This document shows positions 1-10,751 of a stretch of DNA of 35,840 nucleotides, piece after piece. The translations under genes were made by a program, and so were the position numbers. Below the pieces are notes generated by a model. The model had not been told where the DNA came from. It worked only from the letters and a program-made list of their open reading frames with translations, and ran no database searches. Every line of letters begins with the position of its first letter. Within the stretch, counting starts at the first letter, position 1. This DNA is from Dinochytrium kinnereticum. Its lineage: Eukaryota; Chytridiomycota; Chytridiomycetes; Chytridiales; Chytridiaceae. The stretch covers positions 1 to 35,840 of the forward strand of contig JADGJT010000244.1 in NCBI GenBank assembly GCA_027604005.1, in the 5' to 3' direction.

Positions 1-638
1 CTCTGTGCTGGCTGAGACCCTGAGAGCAAGAGGCTCTGCAGGGAGACATCACAGCTAAGCCAGGGGGCTTAGTGTGAGGGGGAGCAAGTACCAAAGTCCT
101 TGCAGGTAGAGGTGATGATCTGAGTTGCGGGAGGCAGCGAGATGATCTAGCCTTATCTGGAGGTTCTGGATGATTTGGCTCTGCCCAGGTTAGAACGACG
201 TCTCCCTTGACCAGCTTAGTGACTGGAACATCAGCGGATGGGCTAGGGAGCCATCCTCAGGGTGATTACACTAATAAAATCCTAATATCTCCGAATTCCC
301 CCTACACCCTCGGCTGATCAGAATGTGGGCTCTGGCGCGAGCCTGACCAGAGGAGTGAAGTTTGTGCTGTCGAAGGGTGTCGCTCACCTTTTTGCGAGTG
401 TCCCTGATAAGTTCCAGCGGTATTAACACTTGTTGCCCTCCTGAACCAAAGCAGTCCGCTCCCCAATATGCGACAATCCAAGCTCGGCCTCTGCCTGCGG
501 ACTAGGTAGTTTAGCCTGGCCAGTGATGGCGTGAGGGTGATGGCTGTTGAAAGGGTTAAAAGAGTGATGGGTGGATTTTGGAGGTCTGAGACGGTGAATG
601 GCGTCAATAAATCACTCTGTAGTTGCAGGTGACGACAT
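1..638 (-). CDS. Doubtful partial gene, unknown product
   Basis: I do not recognise this. Reading the minus strand from an ATG at 636-638, a Ser/Pro/His/Gln-rich frame can be followed to the window edge only if three introns are assumed. Their boundaries are GT...AG in the right phase, but two would be just 26 and 30 nt, shorter than any other intron in the window. The last open part near 130-230 includes a phrase read as VKGDVVLTWAEPNHPEPPD. No domain, signal peptide or membrane segment is evident. It could be the 5' end of a real disordered protein, a decayed gene, or chance open frame. The 3' end would lie outside the window. Confidence 0.22.
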
Positions 639-1179
639 AGTTATGGTTCACCGCTCTCTCTCTCTGTGGGATGCCTTTGGAAGTGGATGTGTTTTTGTTT
701 TGTTTGTTTAATTTGTTTATTGCTAGACATCTTTTCCCGGTACATTATCCTTTGCCAACTGATCTTGTACCTTGTAGGACTCGGAGAATTTATAGCTTCC
801 CGCCTGGGGCCAGAGTTTTCACACGTCAGAGAAGGCGAGCAGGCGAGTTTTGGGTTGGATGCAGCTGGAGCAAGCGGAAGAGAGGGAGAAAGGTCTCTCT
901 ATCTCCATTGCACGTGCCGAAAAAAGTTTGATGACGTGTGGTGGTGGCTTCTCTCCATTGCTGCACTGCAGCTGGATACTCTCCTTTCAAAGACTCAAAT
1001 AACTCTTAGAATGCAGGCAAAACGAGCTCTCCTCAGGAAAATTGATGGCTCAGACCTCCAAATATCTTAAGAAACTATCTCAATACGTCGCATATATTTA
1101 AAAAGCTTGTGAAGATTTTTTATGTAGGGAGCTGAGATACGATGGATTTTCATTATAATACAATCGCTGGCATTTATAT
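639..1179. other. Intergenic region, no gene seen
   Basis: These 541 bases lie downstream of PACRG and upstream of the doubtful gene at the window start. Open frames on the plus strand (666-1070) are Cys/Leu-rich at first and then Arg/Ser-rich, with no family resemblance, and look like chance. A CT-rich run at about 654-667 reads as GA repeats on the minus strand. I see no RNA gene or repeat array. Confidence 0.5.
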
Positions 1180-2240
1180 CTAGACTCGGGAGAGGACGGA
1201 CTCATATGTGGGGACCTAAATATTTATTAGGAGAAAGGGCGACAAGAAGGAGCAATAAAAGAAAGTGACGTACCATATATTTGATGTTGATGAAGGCATC
1301 TTCCCCACCCGTGAGCTCAAATTTCTCCAAAGTCTCCTGAATCAGGTCGCCTATGTTCTCGCGCTTCTGCTGAGAATAGTAGATACCGTCTCCGAGGTTC
1401 ACTGCAATAAGTTAATGAGTAAGTAGTGCTCTCGGAAGATTTAACAACTCACCGTTTTTGTTTTTAAATAAGTTGAAAACGGGAAGAATTTGCCTGTAGT
1501 AAGGGACAAGAGCTTCGCCGACCATGTCGGCTGATTCCACAAGATGCTGTAAAACCTTTAAGGTGGTTGTGATGACTTGAACGTTGCGAGTGTTTAAGGC
1601 CTCTTTTGAAAAGGAGAAGAACGAATTGTTAAACAAATTTGGGAGGACGGATGAGAAGAAGTTGTTTCCTACTTTTTATCGGGATAATAAGTTGGGGAAC
1701 AACGGGAAGGATTTTGTTTCCACCCTTGTCAAGAAGATCGTGAATGCCCTGACGCGCGAGGAAGGCATAAGGCTCCTCCGTTTCGCACAGTCCCGAAAAG
1801 AACAATGGAAGGTAATGGTGGTAATCAAGCTTTTCGATATCGACCTAAGAGATGATAGACGTTAAGTGTGTGGTGGCAGCAGCCACTAAAGTTCCCACCT
1901 TCCAGTTGATCTTATTCCCCTTGGCGTCATGATTCACAGCCATAGGGAAGTCACCTCTGTCATAAAGCTTCCTGAATCCAGATGAAGATGTAACGCCCCG
2001 TCTGTCAGCGTTGACGTCCTGCTGCTTTCGGAGCAAGCCAGCATCGGGCTTCTTATCCCCAGTCATCCTGGGCTTGAACGCTCCCGCCTTCGGCGGCGAG
2101 GATCCTCGAGGGGCAAAGTAGCCGCCAGCACCTCCAACGGGCGAATTCTGTTGAGCGATCTTAGCCATCTTAGCGGCTTGAACCTGAGACGGGTGGACGC
2201 TGTGCTTGATGGTTAGCGCTGCTCTCCATCGGAGGGCCAT
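1180..2240 (-). CDS. PACRG: Parkin co-regulated gene protein (PACRG), axonemal inner-junction protein
   Basis: Five exons: 2240-1899, 1844-1673, 1602-1453, 1401-1274 and 1215-1180, joining in frame to a 275-residue protein, the normal size for PACRG. The first ~95 residues are a variable Ala/Lys/Pro-rich tail. The core then carries family signatures: [108 protein letters not shown], and a C-terminal [18 protein letters not shown] is an alpha-helical repeat protein that, in characterised cilia, joins the A- and B-tubules at the inner junction of doublet microtubules. It is conserved in flagellate eukaryotes and lost from non-flagellate fungi, so it is strong evidence that this organism makes motile zoospores. 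All introns are GT-AG. Confidence 0.95.
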
Positions 2241-2608
2241 GTCCTCACCTCGCCATCACAGCAGGGGGGAAATTGTCAACTTGTTGGATTTACAGTCACC
2301 CACCGATTTGCAAGTGAGGATTTGTCCAATGAGACCAAACAGGGTGCGGCAGCAGATATCAACTTGAGGGAATATCGGAATATTCACAAGCAATATCATG
2401 GTGGAGGAATCGAGGTTGTATTCCTTCACCTCTATTAAAATGATGCGGGTTCGCATCAAACGATCAAAAAATCCGTGAGCCACTCGGGCAGACCATCCCT
2501 ACCCAGCCTCAAAGATAAACAAACATGATAAGCCAAAAATGCCAGCACAATTAAACCCTATCTAGCCTCTAGCTTGCCGTGAAACACCTACACAACGCGC
2601 CACCTAGC
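2241..2608. other. Intergenic region between PACRG and cardiolipin synthase
   Basis: These 368 bases lie between the PACRG start and the cardiolipin synthase stop, both on the minus strand, so they should hold the cardiolipin synthase 3' end and the PACRG promoter. A minus-strand open frame at 2256-2483 resembles no family known to me, has no ATG at its upstream end, and is not supported as a gene. No repeat or RNA structure is evident. Confidence 0.5.
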
Positions 2609-3554
2609 TCATGGCACTTTCAACTTGACCAGTTTACGATCAAACATATAAGCCAAACCAGAGGCTATCGTTGTGCCTGCCACAGTCCAGCGCAATCCTT
2701 CCAAAAAGGCATGATTCAATGGAATGCCAAACACGGGCGATGCTAGCGAGAGTGTCATCAAGCAAAGCTGAAGGGCAGTGTTGACCTAAACCGTATGAAA
2801 AAGTAAGCAATCAACCAAGACACGAGCGGCAAAACATGATGCAGTTACCTTGCTTATCATTGGAGGCATAACCTCTGCCGAGGGCAGAGTGATGTCCCAA
2901 TATCTACTCCATGATTTCTATATACAAAGAAACATTAGATGACGGTCATGCGAAAGGGCACATACAGGTTTGGGTAGAGAGATGTATCGCAGGACCATGG
3001 CACCAAGGGTAAGCCCAATATCTCGGCCCAAGATGATAAAAGCAAGAGATGCTGTAGCAGCGATTAGGTGAGATTCTTCAAGAAGCAGTAAAAGAGAACT
3101 AACTGGAAAGCAATCCCGCCTGGCTCAATGCAATCACGAGAACCGTCATCAAAACCTTATCTGCAGCCGGGTCCAAAGCTGACCCCAAGAACGACTTTTG
3201 ATTCAACCGCCGCGCCAACCATCCATCCACCAAATCCGTTGCAGCAGCAAAAGAGAGTCCAGCAAGAGCAATCGTATACTGCTCTGTCACGATCCAATAG
3301 CCGATGACAGGTGATATCGCCAGCCGCGAAAAGGTGAGGAGGTTTGGCCATGTGTAAATGTTCTCTTTTATCGGAAATGCCGTGTTTGGGGTGGGTGAGA
3401 TGGGTGGAAGCTGATCATGCAGCCTGGATGAACAGTAGAAAGGCCTCTTTACGCATTGCTGGAGACCAAGTGGTGACGGCCAGGCTATTGATGCGCCTCT
3501 GTCCAGAAGGTTCTTTAGGAACGGCTGTCGGCACCTCAAACCCACAAAATTCAT
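2609..3554 (-). CDS. CRD1: Cardiolipin synthase (CDP-alcohol phosphatidyltransferase), mitochondrial
   Basis: Four exons, 3554-3104, 3051-2966, 2917-2849 and 2785-2609, give 260 residues. The enzyme condenses CDP-diacylglycerol with phosphatidylglycerol to make cardiolipin in the mitochondrial inner membrane. The CDP-alcohol phosphatidyltransferase motif DGxxARx8Gx3Dx3D is complete at about residues 115-137 ([19 protein letters not shown], then PAAD). Flanking segments [30 protein letters not shown] and [10 protein letters not shown] match the eukaryotic cardiolipin synthase branch rather than Pgs1 or choline phosphotransferases. Several hydrophobic stretches fit membrane segments. The Arg/Lys/Ser-rich, acid-poor N-terminus is a plausible mitochondrial presequence. 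The ATG at 3552-3554 is chosen because upstream in-frame codons would run into the divergent NFU1 gene. Confidence 0.93.
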
Positions 3555-3588
3555 ATTCGAATTTATAAGAAAAACTGCAAACCAAACG
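3555..3588. promoter_or_regulatory. 34-bp bidirectional intergenic region between cardiolipin synthase and NFU1
   Basis: Only 34 bp separate the two divergent start codons. The stretch is A/T-rich and has no obvious TATA box. Promoter elements and 5' leaders of both genes must overlap here or extend into the opposite coding regions. Both products are mitochondrial, so co-regulation is plausible but inferred. Confidence 0.55.
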
Positions 3589-4503
3589 ATGCTCCTCTCA
3601 AGACTCTCAACGGCCGTCGCGGCCTCCTCACGCCCCCATGTCGGGCGCATCAACCTCACCAGCATTCACAAGCTCGTCCGCAACATGTTCATTCAGACTG
3701 AACCCACACCAAACCACGACTCGCTAAAGTTCAAGCCTGGAGTTCCAGTCTTGGAAGGTTCATCCACCGAGGAGTTCATATCGGCCAGGGAAGCCATGCG
3801 TTCCCCTCTAGCCAAGCGGCTATTCCAAATCGATGGCGTCAAGAGTGTTCTCTTTGGCCCTGACTTTATCACGATCTCAAAGGACCAGGACACGGCATGG
3901 CAGCTCATGAAGCCGGACGTGTATGCCTCCATTATGGATTTCTATGCCTCTGGAAAGGCTCTGATGGAGGATGCGCCTGAGCACAAAGACACTATGATCA
4001 CAGAGGAGGACTCGGAGGTGGTCGCGATGATCAAAGAGCTGCTGGATACAAGAATACGTCCCACCATTCAGGATGATGGTGGCGATGTTGATTTCATGGG
4101 CTTTACAGATGGTGTTGTGAAGTTGAAGCTCAAGGGCGCCTGCAGGACATGCGACTCGTCTGTCATTACTCTGAAGAATGGAATTGAAAACATGCTTAAG
4201 GTTGGTGTGGATGCCAATGCCTTTACCAGTGCACTAATCGTTGACCGCCAGCACTACATTCCCGAGGTGGAGGCCGTTGAGCAGGTAATGAACATGCTTC
4301 TGATTGCATGGCTTTGCGCTCCTGCTTTCAATTTTACTGACTGCATCCTTGGTCTCCCGCCCTCCGTTCGCCTTTCGCATCAATCACCACCTTCTAATCC
4401 TAACTAACACTCAATCCCAATTGAACAAAAGGTGTCCGACGAGCTGGAAGAACTTGCAAAGGAGGAGCTCAAAAAATTCGAAAAGACGCTGCAACCCAAT
4501 TGA
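3589..4503 (+). CDS. NFU1: NFU1 iron-sulfur cluster scaffold, mitochondrial
   Basis: Best model: exons 3589-4200, 4252-4284 and 4432-4503, 238 residues. NFU1 delivers [4Fe-4S] clusters to lipoyl synthase and respiratory proteins in the mitochondrial matrix. A basic N-terminus ([20 protein letters not shown]) resembles a presequence. The Nfu N-terminal domain starts at [15 protein letters not shown]. The C-terminal NifU domain carries [12 protein letters not shown] and the cluster-binding CxxC in [16 protein letters not shown], about residues 184-199. Positions 4201-4251 can be read through without a stop, but removing them restores the family sequence (...[17 protein letters not shown]), so I treat them as an intron. 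The last exon encodes a short Glu/Lys-rich tail. It converges on CYC8, with 85 bp between coding ends. Confidence 0.93.
4201..4251 (+). other. 51-nt stopless intron (3n) in NFU1
   Basis: The segment starts GTTGGT, contains a branch-like CACTAATC, and ends CGCCAG. It is 51 nt (17 codons) with no stop in the NFU1 frame. If retained it would insert 17 residues between the CxxC helix and the HYIPEV strand, where the family has no insertion. Confidence 0.75.
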
Positions 4504-4588
4504 AAAATATATATTCGTAAACAGAGCCAAAGCAACTAAATCAAAGGGAACCCTCCTTTTTACAAAGAATCTCAACAAAGTGTAAACT

Positions 4589-7500
4589 TCACTCTGATTT
4601 TTGAGCAGCAGGCAATCCCCCATCACCAGATTCAACAAGCTCCCCCTCCTCCCTTGATTCTTCCTCCGTCACCATGGGATCGCCAACCGGCTCAGACACA
4701 GTCGGTTTAGTCACTGGAGCATCCACTGGAGCCGGGTCAATCTTCATCGCAGAGTCAGTTTGAACGGCCGGCTTGGCCTGCAAAAGCGGCGCCTGAGCCT
4801 CGAAAACAACAACACCCTGAGGCAATACTGTCCCTCCTCCCTCCTCAATCACCTCCTCTTCCATATCGTCCGCAACAGACACACTAACAGGCTCAGGCCC
4901 TCCCTTACCCTCACCTCCAAGAGCAGGTTCGGGATGTCGCAGCGGAGACCTGGCTGCAAGAGCAGGAACTTCCTCATCGTAATTATCATCAACGCTCTGA
5001 ATGGTCTGTGAAACAGCCACAGGGCCAGGAATAACTGCAGCGACTGATCTCATCTCAACCGTCACAGAGGCAGGTGCCCAGCTGGTTGCGGGAGGTGCAG
5101 CGGGGGGCGGAGTGTGCTTTTCACTTACAGCCACAGTCTTGGTCTGCTCGACTGGCTGAGGTCTGGCTGCTATAGGCCTCTCAGCAGGTTGCTCAACTTC
5201 TTGGTTTAAGGGCGGTGCAGAAGGTAGAACTCCAACAGGAGCGGGCGGAACGACCGGCTGGGGCGAAGGAGGGGTTGCTGCAGGTGGGGCAGGTACAGTG
5301 GCTTGAGAAATCGCTGGGGTCTTCTTCCCTCCCTTGCCTCCACTCTTGGCCTCCCCGTTGGACTTTCTGGAGGCCTTCGCTTTGGTCGGCTTTCCTTCCT
5401 TGGCAGGGGCAGAAGGTGTCTCTGTCTCCGAAGGTTTTTTAGAGTAGTTGCCAGGAACGTCCATATCCATTAACTCTCCTCCACGGGGTAGAATTTGAGG
5501 TGTGCGGGCTTGTGCTGGTACCTCCGTTGTTCGAGCATCCTGTGGGGTCGATCGTGGTTCTAGTTGCCGAGCGGATTGCTGAGGGGTTTGCTGGCCCGGC
5601 CCACCTCCTGGGCCGTAATTATAGGGGGCTTGACCTTGGCCTTGCGACGGGGTTCCATGAGGCCGATTATACTCCACACCGTTGTAAGAATTAGAATTCG
5701 GCGACCTTTGTTCCTGATGTCCCTCAAAAGAGTTGTAGCTGCCAGGAGGACCATTCTGCCCCCCAGGCCCAAATCCAGGTTCATTCGATGAAGGGGATAA
5801 CCGCCTCTGTCCAGCCTTTAAGTTTTGTTGCTGCCGCAAACCCTGGTACCTCGATGTTTTTGGCGATGCACGGCCTCCAGATGAAGGCCGCTGGTGGTGC
5901 TCAGCCTGCGAAAACGACGCGGGGCCGCCTGGGGTGGGAGGGGCGCCAAGTTGCTCTGGGAAGGGAGGAGCGTCTTTCCTCTCGCCAGGGAAATCGGGTG
6001 GCCTACCGACGGGCCTAATTTCCTGGCTGGGGGGGCGGGCAAAGTTGGGTCCAGGCATTCCGGTTGGAGGTTGTGGACCAGAAAAGTAATGTGATGGAGT
6101 TGGCAAGGGGGTGTGTACTGCTCCATTAGGGACAGAAGGATTGTAAGTCGTGGGATCATGTGGTGCAGGCTGGTAAGGCTGGAGAGGTGGGCCTGAGGGA
6201 GGCTGTCCAGTTGCCTGCTGCTGGCGAAGCATCTGAAGGCGTTGCTTAATGTGGGGAGTGTATGGATCCAAATCCAGCGCTTTTGAATAGGCATCAATCG
6301 CATCCGATATTTGGTTATTGCAGTTCTCGTAGAGGGTTCCCAAGTTATACCTTAAAAAATACATTAGTTATGAAAACTTCTGGGCAAACCCCATACCAAA
6401 CTTCACTGATGTTTGGATTCAGATAGATTGCCCTCAAATAGGCGTCCAATGCATCATGATACTGGTTAATTTGAAAGTACAAAACACCAATATCCTTCCA
6501 AAATATTGGGTTCTTCCCATCCTTTGTTACCGCCTGTTGGTAGGATTCGTAAGCTTTCGGATACTTCTGCTGCGCCATATAGCATCTTCCAAGAATATGC
6601 CAGGTCTGCGAATCTGTCCCGTCGGCTTCAATTGATCTCGTGAGAAATGAAATCGCAAGCTCCTGGTTCGAGAAAGTCGATGCTTGGTGATAAAGCCATC
6701 CTAGCTGCTGTAACACCTTGGCATGCGATGGATTTTCTGCAAGAACACGTTCATAGGCATCTCTTGCCAAGTTATACTGGTTGATTATTAGAACAAGGAG
6801 GAAATGATTTAAATCCAAACCTCCTTCTGCTGTTCATAGACATGTCCGATCTGGAACCAAATATCAATCTCCGTCAAGGGCTTTGGGGGATATGACAGAA
6901 TATACTTGAAACAAGACAGACTCAAATCATATTTCCCCTGCTGCTTGTAAATGATCCCTAGTCGAAAGTAGATTTCATTCGCCTTATCAAACTTTGGCTC
7001 CATTCGAATCACCGCAGAAAAGGCCTCCTCTGCGTGCTCGTAAGATCCATAGCGGTCATAAAGTATGCCAATTCCATACCACAGCTTGGGCTCCTGAATC
7101 CACAATCGATTAATGACAAAGCTAGATGATCAGCTTAAACCCACCTTTGGGTTGGGAAGATGATAAAGAGCTTGCTGATATGCGTGGTAAGCCTTCTGAA
7201 GGTCATCGATCATCAAGCAGCAATGTCCAAGTGCACCCCAGATCTCCCCGTTGGAAGGATCAATAGCAACTATTCTCTGAAAGTATTCCACGGCCTTAAA
7301 ATACTGCTCGCGGGCTCTGCAGAGCGCGGCGATGCGTGTAAGGGCCTGCACAGATGACGGATTATGTCTAAGCGCGGAGTCGTAAGCAGACATGGCCTTC
7401 TCCGGCTCGCTCATCGACTCGTAGGCCGAGCCTGAGTATTGAGATATCAGTGATGTGAAGCCAAGCGGGCAGTGCTTCTTCCGCGAGGACACTGGGAAGC

Positions 7501-7594
7501 AGGGGAAAGAGGAAGTACGGGTTATGAGCAATGCCTTACCAATGGCCAGCCATGCCTGCTCGTTCGACGAAGTGAGTCGCTGCGAGGTGGTCAT
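4589..7594 (-). CDS. CYC8: Ssn6/Cyc8-type TPR transcriptional corepressor
   Basis: Five exons: 7594-7540, 7431-7145, 7093-6821, 6776-6397 and 6350-4589, giving 918 residues. Ten tandem TPR units fill about residues 11-355, as in yeast Cyc8, with near-diagnostic stretches such as KLWYGIGILYDRYGS, ANEIYFRLGIIYKQQGKYD, DIWFQIGHVYEQQKE, GRCYMAQQKYPKAYESYQQA, INQYHDALDAYLRAI and LGTLYENCNNQISDAIDAY. The remainder is a long disordered tail rich in Pro, Gln, Gly, Ser and Ala, ending in an acidic stretch. With Tup1 this nuclear corepressor links DNA-binding repressors to histone deacetylation. Intron phases confirm each join; the intron 6396-6351 has a GTATGG donor and an ATAACTAATG branch. The first 55-nt exon and its start are the least certain part, although alignment across the first intron restores TPR1. 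Confidence 0.95.
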
Positions 7595-7793
7595 TCAATC
7601 CTGACCTTTGCCTGACCCAACCTTGCAGCTGGTCTTTTCACTTGCGGATTTTTTGAAAAAATATTTCTTAGGGGAAGGCCAATCATCAGCCGCAAAAGTA
7701 AATGGTTTATGGCTCAAGGGCACACTGGCCAAGAGGTTAAGGATAAAGTCAACGGTTATTACGGGCTCTTTGTCAGATTTCGCCTGAACGGCT

Positions 7794-9281
7794 TCAAATA
7801 GACGCTCCAAAGTCAAACATACAAAGGATGCCGTCCTCCCCGCCAGTTACAATCTTTGTGTCAGTGAGATAGCAGCAGCTGACCGGCAGCGTATGGCCAC
7901 CATTCAAGGTGTACATGCTCGTGCCGCTCTCAAGATCCCACAAGATTATTTTGCGGTCGTTCGACCCGCTCACGATTCGTAGTGTGTCCGAGGACACACA
8001 CCACACACCCTCTTCGTGTCCAAAGAGCGTCTTCAGACATTCCCCAGTATCAATCGACCACACTTTCACAGTCTTATCGAGTGAGGCAGTCACAAGCTTC
8101 GCGTCACCGCCCTTACTCTCACTGGTCGCCCGAAGGGGGTTCCGCGTGTGAGGCAAAGAGATGTGAAGAGACTGAACCTGATCGTTGTGCCCTGAGAAGC
8201 TGCGTATCTGCTGCTTCGTCTGAAGATCCCATAGCCGTACTGTTTGGTCATCTGAGCATGAGAAGAGCATAGTTTTACGGTAGATTTCAAGCTGATTCAC
8301 CCAATCCGAATGGCCCTTCAAAACGAAACACTTGCCAGTCGCTATATTCCACACGCGTATCGTTGCATCAGCGGAGCCAGATGCTAGAATTTTGTCGTCA
8401 AAGTGAAGACAGACAACGCCGTCGTTGTGGCCCTCCAGCACCCGGATACACTCAAAAGTCTTCATGTTCCACACTCGAAGGGTTCTATCCAGAGACCCGG
8501 AGATGATTTTGTGCTCATCGAATTGGACAGCTCGCACACATCTGGTGTGCCCTGTGAGAGTCTTGATGCATTCCTTGCTGTCCGTATTCCAGACCTTGAT
8601 GGTGTGGTCGTAGGAGCCAGACACAAGTAGCGCGAGACACTCATCGTATTGTATCGACATGATGCCATCTGAATGGCCTTTGAAATGTGACGTCCGATAG
8701 TTTCCTCGCCGCCAATTTCTCTCCACCAGAAGCCGCTCGGAATAAACGTGCTTCCAACTCCTCACGCCGGTCTCAGGTTTTGCCGTTGTATCATCTGAGT
8801 CGGACGATGACGACGACTTGCGCCTCTTGGCAGACTCTGAAGCATCACCAGATTGTTCCATAACATCCGCCTTCCGTTTTCTATCCAACAACGGCAACCT
8901 AAACAGAATAAACCGTTCAGTTCACTCGACTCCGCTAAAAAGTGCAATCACCCACCCCCATCCACACTTGGCACACTTCTTATCAATATGCTGTTCACAC
9001 ATCCTGTGCCAGATCATATCATCGTCCGCCGTCTTTCTCCAGCTCCGACTGCACTGGGCGGCATGGCACAAAGACTTTGCGTCGAGGAACTGAAAGATCC
9101 GCATTGCCACCTCTGCGGGATATTGTCTTACAAAATCGACCCTTAGCATCCGTGAGAGGATCACGGAGAGAACAGATAGCTCAGCGGTTGAGCAGCGGCG
9201 GAGGAGAGCTTGGACAGCGTCTACCCGCTTGTCCTTGGATACACGGTCAAACGATTTGCACAGCTCGTCCATGTTGTTCAT
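7794..9281 (-). CDS. Met30/SconB-like F-box WD40 protein, SCF ubiquitin ligase substrate receptor
   Basis: Two exons, 9281-8956 and 8898-7794, encode 476 residues. An F-box lies at about residues 54-92 (YPAEVAMRIFQFLDAKSLCH then WRKTADDDMIWHRMC). It is followed by the Met30-type Cys motif [23 protein letters not shown], which spans the intron. Seven WD40 blades follow: FKGHSDGI, LTGHTRCV, LEGHNDGV, LKGHSDWV, FSGHNDQV, LFGHEEGV and LNGGHTLPV, each closing with a VW or LW dipeptide or a close variant. This protein would recruit substrates to Skp1-cullin-F-box ligase in the nucleus. In yeasts and moulds this subfamily controls sulfur metabolism and cadmium response. The sulfur role is inferred from the subfamily, and Pof1 or beta-TrCP type functions are alternatives. 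The first in-frame ATG (9281) is chosen. Confidence 0.9.
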
Positions 9282-9484
9282 TGGGGTTGAAATTTCGCAA
9301 CTCCAAAAATAGAGCACAATTCAATAATGAAAGAATGGCACAATCCTGCGATGATGCGTCGAAACGTCGCGTGCTGTCAATGCTTTATTGCAAGGCGTTG
9401 GCCTTCTTATCGATTGCGTACGCTGATGAGCGGCAGTCAAGGTGACGATCCCTTGGTGTCAGTGTACTTGCATGCGTTGATTCT

Positions 9485-10561
9485 CTATCGGAGGTAAAAG
9501 GTGCTGCCCTTGTCAAGAAAGTATTTCAGAAGCTCAACTTCGTCAACTGGAATATAGTCGCCATCCTCAAGGATGAATAAACCAGCTCCCCCCACATCCA
9601 GCTTAAGTTTTTTATGAGCCTTCTCCAAGAACTGGTCCAATCCAATTAATGCATCTACTATAATTATAACTCTCTGCATACTTATCAGCGTCCAGCAACA
9701 CCAAAAGCACTTACCTCTTGGTTGTAATTGATCTTGACCGTAACATTTCCACCTCCTTTGAAGCCAACACCCAAAGCTTTATTGTTGACGGCAGGTGTTT
9801 GAATTGGCGCTTGAGCTTCTGTCCTGAGAGAATCCTTTTGAAACCCGGCACCATTATTCGGGGTGGCAACAGGTCGCTCAAGTGCTGCGGCATTCGCGAC
9901 TTTGGTCTGCTTCGGAGGGATCGAAGGCTTATCATTCAGCGTGGCTACGGACCCCTCCACAAGTGATGTATTGCTGGCTTTGCCTTGCGGAGTCTTTGGT
10001 GTTAAAGGCTTCTGGCTGCCCTTAGACCATGGGGCAAGGAGTTTGGATCCCAAATCCTCCACACCCCCCGTCGAGAGCCCATCATTCCACAATTTGTCTT
10101 CGGATCGTTCCCTCAACAGCTCTCTAACTAAATTGCAATGCGCGATCCTCGGCTCGAGGTGCATCATATCCTGCCAATAATCGTCCAACTGCTTGACCCG
10201 TCGTCTGCATACCCTCTCTGTGACGAATATTTTTGGACCAGGAAGGTATGGGATTCGGCGGTCCACTCCCTTAACCTCAAACGTCTCCAACATACGAATT
10301 TGAAACTGGTAGAAATCTAACGATTCTGGTAAGCATCACTTTGGTGAGGGGACTTGTTGGTCCTCACAAACCATCGTAGGTCCTGTAAAGCACGAGATTC
10401 CTGTCCTCAATCCTCACTTGGCAGACAAAATAATATTTCTTCCCCCTCTTTTCGAATCGCGTTATTTTCACCGATATTAAATCTGGCGATGCGTTAGCAG
10501 ATATGGACTTGTTGAACTCCGAGCTTGGCTCCTTCCCAGTAAGTGCTAACGTTTGCGGCAT
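9485..10561 (-). CDS. PX-PB1 domain protein resembling the C-terminal half of Bem1
   Basis: Three exons: 10561-10372, 10316-9715 and 9673-9485, 326 residues. A PX domain (about residues 30-140) shows YRTYDDFYQFQIRML, the proline loop RIPYLPGPK and RRRVKQLDDYW, matching the phosphoinositide-binding fold of Bem1 and p40phox. A Ser/Pro/Lys linker follows. A C-terminal PB1 domain (about 250-326) has a beta-1 lysine (VTVKINYN) and an acidic OPCA-like motif LEDGDYIPVDEVELLKYF, so it could pair with PB1 partners such as Cdc24 or a Nox regulator. Bem1 has two SH3 domains before PX. None is visible here, and the next gene upstream ends only 190 bp away, so the protein appears to be PX-PB1 only. A role in polarity or NADPH oxidase scaffolding is inference. 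Confidence 0.88.
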
Positions 10562-10599
10562 ACTGGTATGGTGGGTGGTAAAGTACCAGTGACGACTTC

Positions 10600-10623
10600 T
10601 TTTTTTTTTTTTTTGTTTTTTTT
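10600..10623. repeat. Poly(T) tract
   Basis: A 15-T run, one G and an 8-T run lie in the 190-bp spacer upstream of the PX-PB1 gene. On the minus strand this is poly(A) about 40 bp before the PX-PB1 start codon. It may act as a nucleosome-excluding dA:dT promoter tract. Confidence 0.7.
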
Positions 10624-10688
10624 GGCGAGGCTTATCAATCGGCGATTGGATGCAAAAACAATAGGCAAAGGTTGAAAGAATCTACATG

Positions 10689-10694
10689 TTTATT
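10689..10694 (-). terminator. Likely poly(A) signal of the DRC12 gene
   Basis: AATAAA on the minus strand, about 58 nt beyond the DRC12 stop codon at 10752-10754. Confidence 0.5.
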
Positions 10695-10751
10695 TAAACA
10701 ATAAAAGCAGTGTCGCGCTTGCATGAAAAGGATGAAGGGGCATCATCGGTG

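Noticed and set aside
666..1070. Plus-strand open frame with a hydrophobic Cys/Leu-rich start
   Set aside because: The hydrophobic start arises from T-rich DNA; the rest is low-similarity Arg/Ser-rich sequence without splice-supported continuation.
2256..2483. Minus-strand open frame between PACRG and cardiolipin synthase
   Set aside because: No ATG at its upstream end, no family resemblance, and it lies in the expected PACRG promoter; treated as chance.
5788..6303. Open frames on both strands inside the CYC8 tail
   Set aside because: Shadows of the GC-rich Pro/Gln-coding exon, which is continuous with the TPR region.
7595..7816. Minus-strand open frame between the F-box/WD40 gene and CYC8
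   Set aside because: It overlaps the end of the WD40 coding exon in another frame and sits in the CYC8 promoter region; no recognisable motif.
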